Below are positions 42,771 to 52,122 of a DNA stretch of 64,000 nucleotides, piece by piece. The position numbers and the translations under genes are program-made. Numbering within the stretch: position 1 is the stretch's first letter; every line of letters begins with the position of its first letter. The DNA is from Saccharomonospora piscinae (GTDB lineage: Bacteria > Actinomycetota > Actinomycetes > Mycobacteriales > Pseudonocardiaceae): contig NZ_VCEK01000004.1 of assembly GCF_005862235.1 (NCBI RefSeq), positions 738,162 to 802,161 of the forward strand, written 5' to 3'. The notes beneath the pieces were generated by a model. The model had not been told where the DNA came from, ran no database searches, and saw only the letters and a program-made list of their open reading frames with translations.

Positions 42771-43637
42771 ATGGCTGCGGCGGTGTTCCGGTCGTACGAC
42801 CAACATGAGCTCGACATCCAGTACTCACCGAGTTCGTGTGTCGACGATGTCGACTCCTACCTTCGCGAGTACGCACGGCTCAGCGCGCGGGCGCGAACCG
42901 AGATCGACGGGTTCGTCGAGATCCGCTACGGCGACACTCCCGAGCAGGTGGTCGACTACTTCCCGGCCGGCACATCCGGGGGGTCGCTGCTGGTGTTCGT
43001 TCACGGTGGCTACTGGCAGGAACTCAGTCGCCGCGAATCCGCGTTCATGGCCGCGGACCTGACCGAACGGGGCGTGTCGGTCGCCGTGCTCGGTTACGGT
43101 CTGGCCCCGCGGTACACGGTGCCGGAGATCGTGACGATGGTGTCGGAAGGTGTGCGCTGGCTCTGCCGCAACGCCGCCGGACTTCCCGGTTCACCACGCA
43201 GGGTGGTCCTGAGCGGCTCCTCCGCGGGCGCGCATCTGACCGCCATGTCGCTGCTCGATGAGGCCGGATGGCACAGGGACGGACGGCGGCCGACCGAGGC
43301 GGTCTCCGGCGCGGTGTTGCTCAGCGGTGTCTACGATCTCGACCCGGTTCGCCGGACCTACGTGAACGCCCCACTCGGTCTCGACGCGGACACCGCGCTC
43401 GCCTGTAGCCCGCAGCGCCGCCCGCTGGCTGGTCTCCCACCGCTGGTCGTCGCGCGTGGGGACAACGAGACCGCGGAGTTCGCCAGGCAGCACACGGAGT
43501 TCGTGGCCGCGGTGCGGCGTGGGGGCGGGTCCGTGAACGATCTCGTCGTGCGGGGGCGCAATCACTTCGATCTGGTCTTCGATGTCGGTGACCCCGGAAC
43601 GTCGCTGGGCGCGGCGGTTGCCCGCCTTGTCGAGTGA
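42771..43637 (+). CDS. Arylformamidase-like alpha/beta-hydrolase
   Basis: A 288-aa alpha/beta-hydrolase. HGGYW is the oxyanion-hole motif characteristic of kynurenine formamidases. GSSAGAHL carries the nucleophile Ser, and the C-terminal GRNHFDL the His. From family knowledge it may cleave N-formylkynurenine or a similar aryl formamide or ester. ATG 42771 is taken; GTG 42759 is four codons upstream. It lies just before the thioesterase remnant and the SARP gene. No tryptophan-degradation gene is nearby, so its role here is open. Confidence 0.82.
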   Translation: MAAAVFRSYDQHELDIQYSPSSCVDDVDSYLREYARLSARARTEIDGFVEIRYGDTPEQVVDYFPAGTSGGSLLVFVHGGYWQELSRRESAFMAADLTERGVSVAVLGYGLAPRYTVPEIVTMVSEGVRWLCRNAAGLPGSPRRVVLSGSSAGAHLTAMSLLDEAGWHRDGRRPTEAVSGAVLLSGVYDLDPVRRTYVNAPLGLDADTALACSPQRRPLAGLPPLVVARGDNETAEFARQHTEFVAAVRRGGGSVNDLVVRGRNHFDLVFDVGDPGTSLGAAVARLVE

Positions 43638-43708
43638 GCAACGTTCTCCGGCAGCGGCGCGATGCCCACAACGGACTGGCCTCGCGGGTCGGCCGAAGGG
43701 AGGCAGCA

Positions 43709-43939
43709 GTGAACGACACGTGGTTGCGGGGCAGGCAACAGGCCATGCCGGGATGGTCGAGTTGGTGTGCTTCCCGCACGCAGGCGGTTCCGCGAGCTAT
43801 TTCCACCATTTCCAGCAAGCACCTCGCACCGGCCATCGCGGTGACGGCGGTCCAGTACCCGGGACGCCAGGATCGGATCAACGAGGACGGTTTCGCCGAC
43901 GTCGTCGACGCCGCCGATGCGGTCGCAGGGGAACTCTGA
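43709..43939 (+). pseudogene. Frameshifted, truncated type II thioesterase remnant
   Basis: GTG 43709, after GGGAGG, starts VNDTWLRGRQQ, as in PKS type II thioesterases. The next family block, LVCFPHAGGSASYFHHF (about 43756-43810), is in another frame. The block APAIAVTAVQYPGRQDRI and its continuation to 43939 return to the first frame. A stop follows before the GHSMGA nucleophile region, and nothing downstream restores the C-terminal two thirds. Two indels and a 3' loss therefore leave no functional editing enzyme. The position beside the SARP gene marks it as an old cluster gene. Confidence 0.78.
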
Positions 43940-44083
43940 GGGCGGGCACGTTCACACGGTGAGCAGGCTCGGAGTACGGGTACACGCCTCTGTGTCCAGC
44001 GGCGGCGATTAAGTGTGATGAATGTTTCGTGACAACGCACTAGGCTCGAGCGGACCTGACGACACACGGCCACTGGGAGCGTC

Positions 44084-47032
44084 GTGCGAGTGGCGGTCCT
44101 GGGACAGCTGCGGTTGCAGGCCGATGATCACGCGGAAGTCGCGATACCCCGCGGCAAGGCGGCGACGCTGCTGTTGCTGCTGGTGGGCCACCACGGCCGC
44201 CTGGTGAGCACCGAGCGGCTGGTGCTGGCGCTGTGGGGAGAGCACCCGCCGCGTACGGCGATGGCCAGCCTGCACAACCACGTGTGGGCGCTGCGTTCGG
44301 CGCTCGGCAAGGCGAGGCCCGGCGCCGGAGCCAGGCTGCGCCGCAACGCCGACGGGTACCAGCTCGATCTCGAGCAGGCCGAATGCGACCTGATCGAGTT
44401 CGAGCAGCTGGTCGCCGAAGGCAAGGCCGCCGCGCGGATCGGGGACACCCCACGCGTGGTGCGGGTTCTCCGGCAGGCCGTCGGGCTGTGGCGGGGTGAG
44501 ACCTCGCACCTGACCGCGTTGGCGTCCTCCCCGGTCAGCGAGATGGTCCGGGCGTGGGAGCACGCGCGGGTGAGCGCGCACGAGGACTGCCTCGCCGCGG
44601 AGCTCGAACTCGGCCACCACGACGATGTGGTCCCCGAACTGCACACACTGGTCGCCGAGCACCCGCTGCGGGAACGGCTCGCCGGGCTACTCATGCGGGC
44701 GCTCTGGTCGGGCGGGGACCGGGCCGGTGCGCTGGAGGTCTACCGGACGACGAGACTCGGCCTGATCGACGCGCTCGGCGTCGAACCAGGGGCCGAACTC
44801 CGGGACCTGCAGGGTCGAATACTGCGGGGCGAGCCCGCGTGGGGCGGACCCGTGGTATCGGCACCGCCACCACTGGCCGACACTCCCCGGCAACTGCCCG
44901 CGGATACCGCGGACTTCATCGGCCGTGAGCGGATTCTGGAGGGAATCGCCAACTCGCTCGACCCCGCCCGCGGCGACGAGACCGTCCGGGTCGTGGTGAT
45001 CAGCGGGCAACCCGGCGCGGGCAAGACCGCGGTAGCCGTCCGAGCGGGGCACCGGTTGGCGGAGAGGTATTCCGACGGGCAACTCTACGCCGATCTCGGG
45101 GGTGGGTCGGCCGGGCCACGGCCGCCGGAGGACGTGCTCGCCGATCTGTTGCGCGCCCTCGGCGTGCCCGACGCCGCCATGCCCGCCGGTGCCGAGCAGC
45201 GCGCGGCGGTCTACCGCAGCAGGCTCGCCGGACGACGGGTGCTGGTGGTTCTCGACGACGCCGCGGACCTGACACAGGTCCGTCCGCTGCTACCGGGGAC
45301 CGCGGGCGCGGCGGCGTTGGTGACCAGCCGCCGACGGGTCGCCGCCCTGCCCGGCGTGACCTCGTTCGCGCTGGGACCGCTGACTCGCCGCGAGGGGGTG
45401 CTGCTGCTCACCAAGGTGCTCGGCACCGAGCGGGTGGGCGCCGAGCCGACCGCGGCCGCGGAACTGGTCGGCCTGTGCGGGCGACTGCCCCTGGCGATCC
45501 GGGTGGCGGCGGCCAGACTGGTGACCAGACCCGCGTGGTCACTGGCGTCCCTGCTGGCGAAGCTGCGCGACCGGCGACTGCTCCTCGACGAGCTGACGGT
45601 GGCCGAACTCGACGTGCGCGCGGGTTTCGCTGTCTCGCACGACGCGCTCGGGGACCTGGAGCGGCTGGTGTTCCGCCGGTTCGGGCTGGTGAGCACGCCC
45701 GATCTGGCGCCGTGGGCGCTGGGCGCGCTGGTCGACGACGATCCCGGTCTTGACCAGGCGCTGCACACCCTGCTGGCGAGCCATCTGCTCGAACCGGCGG
45801 CGGCTGCCGCCGAGCGCTACACGATGCACGAGCTGGTTCGGGTCTTCGCCGCGGAGAACGCCCACGCGAGTGAGGGCAGCCCCGAGGTCGAAGGCACCAC
45901 GGCGCGAGCGGTCCTGCGCGCCCTGTTCGACCGGTGCCGACTGCTGATCGAGGTGGCGCATCGCACCATGCCGCCCCCGGCGGGCTGGCTGAAACCGGTC
46001 GGACCACCCCCGTCGGCGGCGCTCCCTCCGCCGCCATCCGACCTGATCGCCCTGGTGTCGCGGAACCCGACCGCGTGGTGCGCGGCGGAATGCGAAACCC
46101 TGCTGGAGATCCTGATTCGGGGCGCGCAACTGGGTTGGTACCGCGAAGCGCTCGACGCGGCGGAACGGCTCAGCAGCTTCCTCGCGATGAAACACCGAAG
46201 GCGGGAGATCGAGCGGCTGTACTCCGCCGTGGCACGAGCGGCGGCGGGGGACGCGCGGATGTCCGCGCGAGCTGACTTCGGCCGGGCGCACGCCGTCGCC
46301 ATGGGCGGGTTGCTCGTCGACGCCGCGGCCATCCTGTCCTCGTGCGCTGAGGTGTTCGACCGCTTCGACCAGCACTCTGCCTTGATGAACACCCTGGTAC
46401 TGCTCAGCTTCTGCCGGATGAAACTCGGGAACCTGCAACGGGCCGAGCAGCTCGTACGCGAGGCGCTGGACCTGCGATCGCGCGCCGGGGACCGGCAGTG
46501 TGAGGTACGGGCGTTGCGCCAGTTGGGCAGCGTGCTGATCAGCGCCGGTGATCCCGAGAGCGCCGTAGGCCCGCTGCGGCATGCCCTCGCCACGGCCGAG
46601 CAGATCGGGGAGGCGGATCTGGAGGCGGTGGTGTTGAGCAGCCTGGCCAAGGCGCTCATCGCGCTGGGTGAGCTGGAGCGGGCCGACGAACCCTGCCGCC
46701 GCGCGCTCACGTTGCTCGACGAGCTGGACCAGCCGGTGGGCCGCGCCTACGTGACGCTGTCGCACAGCCGGATCGCCGAACACCGCGGGCAGCACCGCGA
46801 GGCGATCACGACCATCGAGAACGCGTTACGGGTGTTCGGCGAGTTCGCCGAGCACCGTGGTGAGATCGAAGCACGGCACCGGCTCGCGGTGAACCGGCTC
46901 GCACTGGGCGAGACCGGTGAGGCCGTCTCCCTGCTGCGTTCCGCACTCGCGCAGGCCAGGGAGCTGTGCATGCACCGCACGGCGTGGGAGCTGGATCGCG
47001 CACTCGCGGCCGCGCTGTGGAGGAAGCCATGA
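44084..47032 (+). CDS. Large SARP activator with NB-ARC and TPR domains (AfsR-like)
   Basis: A 982-aa protein. An N-terminal OmpR-type winged helix (about 1-90, LVLALWGEHPP...LHNHVWALR) is followed by a bacterial transcriptional activator domain (about 96-245), then an NB-ARC ATPase (P-loop GQPGAGKT, 308-315; VLVVLDDA) and TPR-like helices to the end. SARPs bind direct repeats upstream of biosynthetic promoters and recruit RNA polymerase. GTG 44084 is the start. It carries an in-frame TTA (46826), so in a Streptomyces-like host it could depend on the rare leucyl tRNA. It converges with the LAL regulator, 4 bp apart. Confidence 0.93.
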   Translation: MRVAVLGQLRLQADDHAEVAIPRGKAATLLLLLVGHHGRLVSTERLVLALWGEHPPRTAMASLHNHVWALRSALGKARPGAGARLRRNADGYQLDLEQAECDLIEFEQLVAEGKAAARIGDTPRVVRVLRQAVGLWRGETSHLTALASSPVSEMVRAWEHARVSAHEDCLAAELELGHHDDVVPELHTLVAEHPLRERLAGLLMRALWSGGDRAGALEVYRTTRLGLIDALGVEPGAELRDLQGRILRGEPAWGGPVVSAPPPLADTPRQLPADTADFIGRERILEGIANSLDPARGDETVRVVVISGQPGAGKTAVAVRAGHRLAERYSDGQLYADLGGGSAGPRPPEDVLADLLRALGVPDAAMPAGAEQRAAVYRSRLAGRRVLVVLDDAADLTQVRPLLPGTAGAAALVTSRRRVAALPGVTSFALGPLTRREGVLLLTKVLGTERVGAEPTAAAELVGLCGRLPLAIRVAAARLVTRPAWSLASLLAKLRDRRLLLDELTVAELDVRAGFAVSHDALGDLERLVFRRFGLVSTPDLAPWALGALVDDDPGLDQALHTLLASHLLEPAAAAAERYTMHELVRVFAAENAHASEGSPEVEGTTARAVLRALFDRCRLLIEVAHRTMPPPAGWLKPVGPPPSAALPPPPSDLIALVSRNPTAWCAAECETLLEILIRGAQLGWYREALDAAERLSSFLAMKHRRREIERLYSAVARAAAGDARMSARADFGRAHAVAMGGLLVDAAAILSSCAEVFDRFDQHSALMNTLVLLSFCRMKLGNLQRAEQLVREALDLRSRAGDRQCEVRALRQLGSVLISAGDPESAVGPLRHALATAEQIGEADLEAVVLSSLAKALIALGELERADEPCRRALTLLDELDQPVGRAYVTLSHSRIAEHRGQHREAITTIENALRVFGEFAEHRGEIEARHRLAVNRLALGETGEAVSLLRSALAQARELCMHRTAWELDRALAAALWRKP

Positions 47033-47036
47033 AGCC

Positions 47037-49895
47037 TCAACAGTTCGAGGCCGGCGTCCGCTGGTGCGGTGAGTTGACCGGACCGTGCGCGCATGCTCGC
47101 TCGCTCGGGACGCCCGTCGGGACCGGACGCAGTGGCAGGCCCGTGGGTAGCTCGGCGCGGCTCTGCACGTTGAGCTTGCGGTAGACACGGGTGAGGTGCT
47201 GTTCCACGGTGCTCACAGTGATGCCGAGTTTGCGGCTGATCGTGCGATTGGTGTGGCCCAGCCCGGCCAGTGACGCGACCCGGCGCTCGGCCCTGCTCAG
47301 GGACGCGAGGCCGTCGCTCTCGCGCGGCACGCTGTCGTGTCCGCCCGCGTGGCGAGCACTGGACACCAGCTGTTGCTGCAACACCGCCGCGTGGCAGCCG
47401 CGCGCGAGTTCCATGGCCTGTTCCAGTGCCGCGCCGGCCCGCGTGAATGCGCCCCGCGCGCGACTGGCTTCGGCGAGCGCGCCGAGGGTGACGGCGAGTT
47501 CCAGGCGGTCGCCGGCTTCCGACAGCATTTCCGTGGCTTCCTCCAGGCGTGGCACCCGACGCTCTGGAGACGAGGACTCGGCGAGCAGCCGGAGCGAGAC
47601 GCCCCGGGTGCGCAGCCCGGCGCCCGGCAGAGCCAGCTGGTCCTCGGCCGACTTCCTGGCCTCGTCGGCGCGCCCCAACAGCAACTGGGCCTGGGCCACG
47701 CCGCTACGCCACGGCGCGATCGACGGGTGGTCGATGGCCCACCCGCTCATCAAAGCGCCGCACTGGTGGAAATCGCGGAGCGCGGTGGCCGTCCGGCCCG
47801 CGGCCAGGAAGTACTGGCCCCGAGCGTAGAGGTAAGCCGGGCCGAACCAGGTCCGGAACAGATCCTCGGGCACCGGGCGCTTCAGCAGCGCGGCCGCCTC
47901 GCCGAGGTCGCCCATCGCCGTGGTCGCCAGAATCGCCGTGGACAGCGGGGTGGCGATGCCGATGCCACAATTCGTCGCGCTGAGCGCATCGAGCGCCGCC
48001 CTCGCGTGCTCGGCGGCGAGCAACGGATCGCCGAGCCGCATCGCGATGTCGGATCGCAAGGTCCGGAACTGAGTGCGCCAGACCGTCGCCCGCCTGCCGC
48101 CCGCCTCCTCCAGTAGTGAGTCGCAGAGCAGGGCCGCCCGGTGCGAGTGGTCGGCGTACATCAGCGCGAGCAGGGCGCTGAGCAGCGTCTCCAGAGTCCG
48201 GTCGGTCATCGCGCAGGTCTGCAGGATGTGCTCGGCCGCCCCGACCGCGGAGTCCACCGGCCCCCGCGTCAGCACCACCCCCAGCGCGGCGGCGGCTCGT
48301 CGCCACGGTTCCTCCGCCGGGTGTAACGCGCCGTCACCGACCACATCGGAGGGAACGTCGGGATGGCTGGGAAAGTGCGGCGGGTGCGAGAAGGAGAGCA
48401 GGAGGTAGGCCAGTTGCAGGTCGGTCCGGTCGCTCCGGGTCCCCTGACTGCTCAGCTGGGTGCGCAGGACGTCGGCGGCCTCGCCTGCCCGGCTGTGCCA
48501 CAGCAGGTACTTGACCAGGGTCAGCGAGTCGTGTGCGCTCAGGTGCCCGTCCCGTAACGCCGTCCTGAGGCCGTTGATCCGCAGGTCGGCGTTGGCCGGA
48601 CCGGATCGCCATTCCGCGCGAGCTAGAAGTTCGGTGATCACGGCGCGGTCCCGCTCGTCGGTGCACTCGCGCTGGGCGAGTTCGAGACAGGCCGCCGCCA
48701 GCGGCTCCTCGTCGTCCTCCAGCGCGATTTCTGCCGCGCCTCGCAGCACGTTCACCGCCCATCGGTCGTCCGCGCGATCGGCGGCGATGAGATGGCCTGC
48801 GACTGTGGTCGGTGATTCGCCGTCCTGGTAGAGCAGTTCGGCGGCGCGCACGTGCAGTGCCGACCGTTCGGAGGGCGGCAGGGCGCGGAGCACCGCAGCT
48901 CGGGCTCGCGGGTGCCGGAATGTCCCGCTCTCCGCCAGCCCGGCCGTCGTGAGGACGTCGAGCACCTGCGTGGCCGAGTCGGCCGTCATGCCGAGCAGCC
49001 GGCCGAGCCGGTGTGGCGAGGCGGCGTCGCCGAGCAGCGCCAGGCCGCGTGCGACCCGGCACAGGGCGAACTCCCACCGGTGCAGGCACGCCAGGACGGC
49101 CTGGCCGAACGACTCGCCGACCACCGGCGCCGCCCTGGCTCCCGGTGACGCCGGGTGCTCGATGCTCAGGTAGTCCTCGATCAGAGCGTGTACGAGCAGC
49201 GGATTGCCCCCGCTGGTCTGGTAGTAGGCGGGAGTCAGCTGGCGGACCGTGGGCGGGTCGAAGTGCTGGGCGAGCAGTTCGGCGACGCCGTCGGGGGACA
49301 GTGGTGCCAACCGGAGTCTGCTGAAGTAGGGCAGGCGGGCGACCTCGGTGTGGAACGGCAGCTGCCCTGGCCGGGCCTGGGACCACTCGGTCAGGATCAT
49401 GAGCACGGGCGCCGAGCGCATCCGGCGTTGAATGTAGAGCAGTGTCTGCAGGGACTGGCTGTCGGCGAACTGCACGTCGTCCACACCGAGCACGACCGGC
49501 CGGTCAGCGGCGATTCCGAGGACTGCACCGGACAGCGCGCGCATGACCTGCGGATCAGGCGGCGGGATCGGTTCCCCGTCGGTTTCCGGTTGGCCGGCAG
49601 TGTCCGGTTCCTCGAGTAACCGCTGAACATTTCGGGGCGCCTCGGCCGTCGATGTGACCTGCCGCAGCAACTGGTCCATCACACCCAACTGGAGTGGCTG
49701 TTCGGCGCGGGAGGCGGTGGCGGTGAGCACGACCGCTCCGTTCGCGGAAGCCGTATCGGCGAAAGTGTTCAGTAACTCCGTTTTTCCGCTGGCGACACTG
49801 CCCGTGAGCAAGGCGATCTGGCCGTGGCCACGTCGGCACCGGGCGAACAATTCCTGGAGCGTGTCCAATTCCCGGTGCCGTTCCACCAGATCCAT
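47037..49895 (-). CDS. LAL-type LuxR-family regulator with N-terminal AAA ATPase
   Basis: A 952-aa protein: AAA domain with Walker A GSVASGKT (32-39) and Walker B-like VLGVDDVQF, a long helical middle, and a C-terminal LuxR helix-turn-helix (LSRAERRVASLAGLGHTNRTIS... TVEQHLTRVYRKL). LAL proteins usually activate macrolide-type PKS clusters. Four in-frame TTA codons (49773-49775, 49617-49619, 48555-48557, 48324-48326) are unusual for one gene in this base composition and suggest developmental gating. The upstream 425-bp region is shared with the divergent second methyltransferase gene. Confidence 0.94.
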   Translation of the reverse strand: MDLVERHRELDTLQELFARCRRGHGQIALLTGSVASGKTELLNTFADTASANGAVVLTATASRAEQPLQLGVMDQLLRQVTSTAEAPRNVQRLLEEPDTAGQPETDGEPIPPPDPQVMRALSGAVLGIAADRPVVLGVDDVQFADSQSLQTLLYIQRRMRSAPVLMILTEWSQARPGQLPFHTEVARLPYFSRLRLAPLSPDGVAELLAQHFDPPTVRQLTPAYYQTSGGNPLLVHALIEDYLSIEHPASPGARAAPVVGESFGQAVLACLHRWEFALCRVARGLALLGDAASPHRLGRLLGMTADSATQVLDVLTTAGLAESGTFRHPRARAAVLRALPPSERSALHVRAAELLYQDGESPTTVAGHLIAADRADDRWAVNVLRGAAEIALEDDEEPLAAACLELAQRECTDERDRAVITELLARAEWRSGPANADLRINGLRTALRDGHLSAHDSLTLVKYLLWHSRAGEAADVLRTQLSSQGTRSDRTDLQLAYLLLSFSHPPHFPSHPDVPSDVVGDGALHPAEEPWRRAAAALGVVLTRGPVDSAVGAAEHILQTCAMTDRTLETLLSALLALMYADHSHRAALLCDSLLEEAGGRRATVWRTQFRTLRSDIAMRLGDPLLAAEHARAALDALSATNCGIGIATPLSTAILATTAMGDLGEAAALLKRPVPEDLFRTWFGPAYLYARGQYFLAAGRTATALRDFHQCGALMSGWAIDHPSIAPWRSGVAQAQLLLGRADEARKSAEDQLALPGAGLRTRGVSLRLLAESSSPERRVPRLEEATEMLSEAGDRLELAVTLGALAEASRARGAFTRAGAALEQAMELARGCHAAVLQQQLVSSARHAGGHDSVPRESDGLASLSRAERRVASLAGLGHTNRTISRKLGITVSTVEQHLTRVYRKLNVQSRAELPTGLPLRPVPTGVPSERACAHGPVNSPHQRTPASNC

Positions 49896-50320
49896 GCTCG
49901 CCCGCCCTCCCGGTTCGGCCCGACACTGCCGACGTAACGCGCTGTGACTCAGTGTGATCGGTCGGTGCCTTTGGGTCTAACTTCACGGGTATGAAGCTAC
50001 AGCCGGGAGATCGCTTTCGTAAAGATAATCACCGAGTGTGTCCACAGTGCGGGTGTCTTTCACCGCCGCCTGCGACGCTATCCGGCCTGCCGGCAACGGG
50101 CGCGATCTACCCCCCGAATTCCTTATCGTGAATACGCTGACCGGATTGACGGCATTCGACCGATCGTACGAAGCGGTTCGCGATCGGCCAGGCGATGACT
50201 CTGGCGTCAGGTAATCACGGCCGCGAGGACTTTGTCAGGTCCGGCTTCCGGGGTGAGGAATTCAAACGGGTTCCCGGCCATTGCTCGCTCTGGGCGCTCG
50301 ATGGGCCCTATCTTGGGTCC
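49896..50320. promoter_or_regulatory. Divergent promoter region between LAL gene and methoxymalonyl cassette 2
   Basis: A 425-bp gap without coding character, less GC-rich than its surroundings. ACTTTGTCAGG (50229-50239) also occurs upstream of dpgA at 59770-59779. TATCTT (50309-50314), 6 bp before the methyltransferase ATG, could be a -10 of a nearly leaderless transcript, but no matching -35 is evident. CTAGGGG is absent here. Confidence 0.45.
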
Positions 50321-50989
50321 ATGGCGAATCAGATCGACTGTTCCCCCGAAGTGCTCGACTACGTTCGGGAAGTGTCCCTGCGGGACGACGAGATCCTGCG
50401 CGAGCTGCGGCACGAGACCGCTGCCCTGCCGATGGGCGAGGCCATGCAGGTGATGGCCGAGGAGGGGCAGTTCCTGGCCCTGCTGGTGGGTCTCGTGGGA
50501 GCGCGCAGCGTCGTCGAGGTGGGGACGTTCACCGGGTACAGCACCTTGTGCATGGCGCGTGCCCTCCCCGCTGACGGCAGCCTGGTGACCTGCGACATCA
50601 GTGCGAAGTGGCCGGACATCGCGCGTCCGTACTGGGAGCGGGCGGGAGTCGCGGACCGCATCCAGGTGCGGATCGGCGAGGCCGCGGCGACACTGGACGC
50701 ACTGCTGACCGAACGCGGCCCCGGCGGTGTCGATCTCGTGTTCATCGACGCCGACAAGGCCGGCTACCGCGAGTACTACGAGTCGGCGCTGTCGTTGCTG
50801 CGCGAGGGCGGGCTGATCGTGCTCGACAACACCCTCTACTTCGGACGCGTCGTGGACCCGGAATTCCAGGATGCCGACACGGCCGCCCTACGGGAGCTGA
50901 ACAGCCACATTCGAGACGACGACCGGGTCGACATGTCGCTGCTCGCCAGCGCGGACGGGATCACGCTGGCGCGCAAGAGGACAGGCTGA
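50321..50989 (+). CDS. fkbG: SAM-dependent O-methyltransferase of methoxymalonyl-ACP formation (FkbG-like), copy 2
   Basis: A 222-aa paralogue of the 22261-22923 protein, colinear over its whole length. It has [22 protein letters not shown] and IVLDNTLY. It should methylate the hydroxyl of hydroxymalonyl-ACP. I set the start at ATG 50321 because copy 1 begins at the same residue; the open frame reaches 50195 but the extra 42 residues have no counterpart. It ends 14 bp before the convergent fkbH-like gene, repeating the layout of cassette 1. Confidence 0.93.
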   Translation: MANQIDCSPEVLDYVREVSLRDDEILRELRHETAALPMGEAMQVMAEEGQFLALLVGLVGARSVVEVGTFTGYSTLCMARALPADGSLVTCDISAKWPDIARPYWERAGVADRIQVRIGEAAATLDALLTERGPGGVDLVFIDADKAGYREYYESALSLLREGGLIVLDNTLYFGRVVDPEFQDADTAALRELNSHIRDDDRVDMSLLASADGITLARKRTG

Positions 50990-51003
50990 GCCGCGGCGCT
51001 TCG

Positions 51004-52104
51004 TCAGTGCCGCGTACCGGACGCCACGGCGTGGTCGGCGGCCAGATCAGGGGCGCTGAGTCGCATCGTGGTGGGCGCGTCTCGCGGCCCGGGGACCAGG
51101 TGGAGCCGCTGCACGGTGTTCCCCGCGGTGTCCAGCGTGTCGACGCAGGAGCAGGACTGCTCCTCGTAGCCGGCGAACCGGTAGGCGATCTCCATCATGC
51201 GGTTGCGGTCGGTGCGCCGGAAGTCGGCGACCAGATGCACCCCGGCGCGCGCCGCCTGGTCGGTGAGCCAGTTGAGGATCACCGTCCCGGCGCCGAAGGA
51301 CACCACTCGGCACGATGTGGCCAGTAACTTCAGGTGCCAGACCGTGGGATGGGTGCGCAGCAACAGGACGCCGACGGCGCCGTGCGGGCCGAAGCGGTCG
51401 CACAGGGTGGTCACCAGCACCTCGTGGTGGGCATCGCCGAGATACCCGCGCAGTGTTTCGTCCGAGTAGTGCACGCCGGTCGCGTTCATCTGGCTGGTAC
51501 GCAGCGTGAGTTCCTCCACCCTGCTCAGTTCCTCGGTCCCTGCCCGGCCGATCTCCATCGTCAGTTCCAGCGAACGGAGGAAGTCCTCGTCCGGCCCGGT
51601 GAACGCCTGCTGCTCGGCCTCACGCCGGAAGCCCGCCTGGTACATCTGCCTGCGCCTGCGCGAATCCGTGGTCACCGTCGCGGGACTGAACTCAGGGCGT
51701 CCCGGCAGCCCGAGCACGTCGTCGGCGCGGTAACAACGCACGTCGGGCAGGTGGTAGAGCACCTCGGCCCGTTCCGCGGGCTGGTCGTCGACGAAGGCCA
51801 TCGTGTTCTGTTTGAATCTCAGCTGCTCCGCGATCTCGCGCACGGCGTCGGACTTGCGGCCCCAGCCGATCTTGGGCAGGACGAAGTACTCGGCGATACC
51901 GAGCTGCTCCAGGCGTGCCAGCGCGAGGTCCTGGTCGTTCTTGCTGGAGACCGACTGCAGGATGCCGCGCGAATCCAGCGTGGTGACGACCTCGCGTATC
52001 GCGTCGCTGAGCCGGACCTCGTGATCCTCCAGCAGGGTTCCCCGCCACAGCGTGTTGTCGAGATCCCAGACCAGGCATTTCACCAGGCTTGGCTGGTCGG
52101 GCAT
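51004..52104 (-). CDS. fkbH: FkbH-like glyceryl-loading HAD enzyme, copy 2
   Basis: A 366-aa protein, HAD domain with VWDLDNTLW (Asp14 and Asp16) then a GNAT-like domain. It is a paralogue of 22933-23997, with identical blocks such as LTLRTSQMNATGVHYSD and FGPHGAVGVLLL. Role as in copy 1: making glyceryl-ACP from 1,3-bisphosphoglycerate. ATG 52104 has AGGAGGAA just upstream. An in-frame TTA lies at 51325-51327. It is the last gene of the second leftward operon. Confidence 0.94.
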   Translation of the reverse strand: MPDQPSLVKCLVWDLDNTLWRGTLLEDHEVRLSDAIREVVTTLDSRGILQSVSSKNDQDLALARLEQLGIAEYFVLPKIGWGRKSDAVREIAEQLRFKQNTMAFVDDQPAERAEVLYHLPDVRCYRADDVLGLPGRPEFSPATVTTDSRRRRQMYQAGFRREAEQQAFTGPDEDFLRSLELTMEIGRAGTEELSRVEELTLRTSQMNATGVHYSDETLRGYLGDAHHEVLVTTLCDRFGPHGAVGVLLLRTHPTVWHLKLLATSCRVVSFGAGTVILNWLTDQAARAGVHLVADFRRTDRNRMMEIAYRFAGYEEQSCSCVDTLDTAGNTVQRLHLVPGPRDAPTTMRLSAPDLAADHAVASGTRH

Positions 52105-52122
52105 GGTTCCTCCTCGGATGGC

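Noticed and set aside
43634..43939. A small intact gene of about 100 codons at 43634-43939
   Set aside because: Only its second half has family character and the missing block sits in another frame, so it is a broken thioesterase and not a new small protein.
50195..50320. Second methyltransferase starting at 50195
   Set aside because: The extra 42 residues have no counterpart in the first copy, and ACTTTGTCAGG and other promoter-like sequence lie there.
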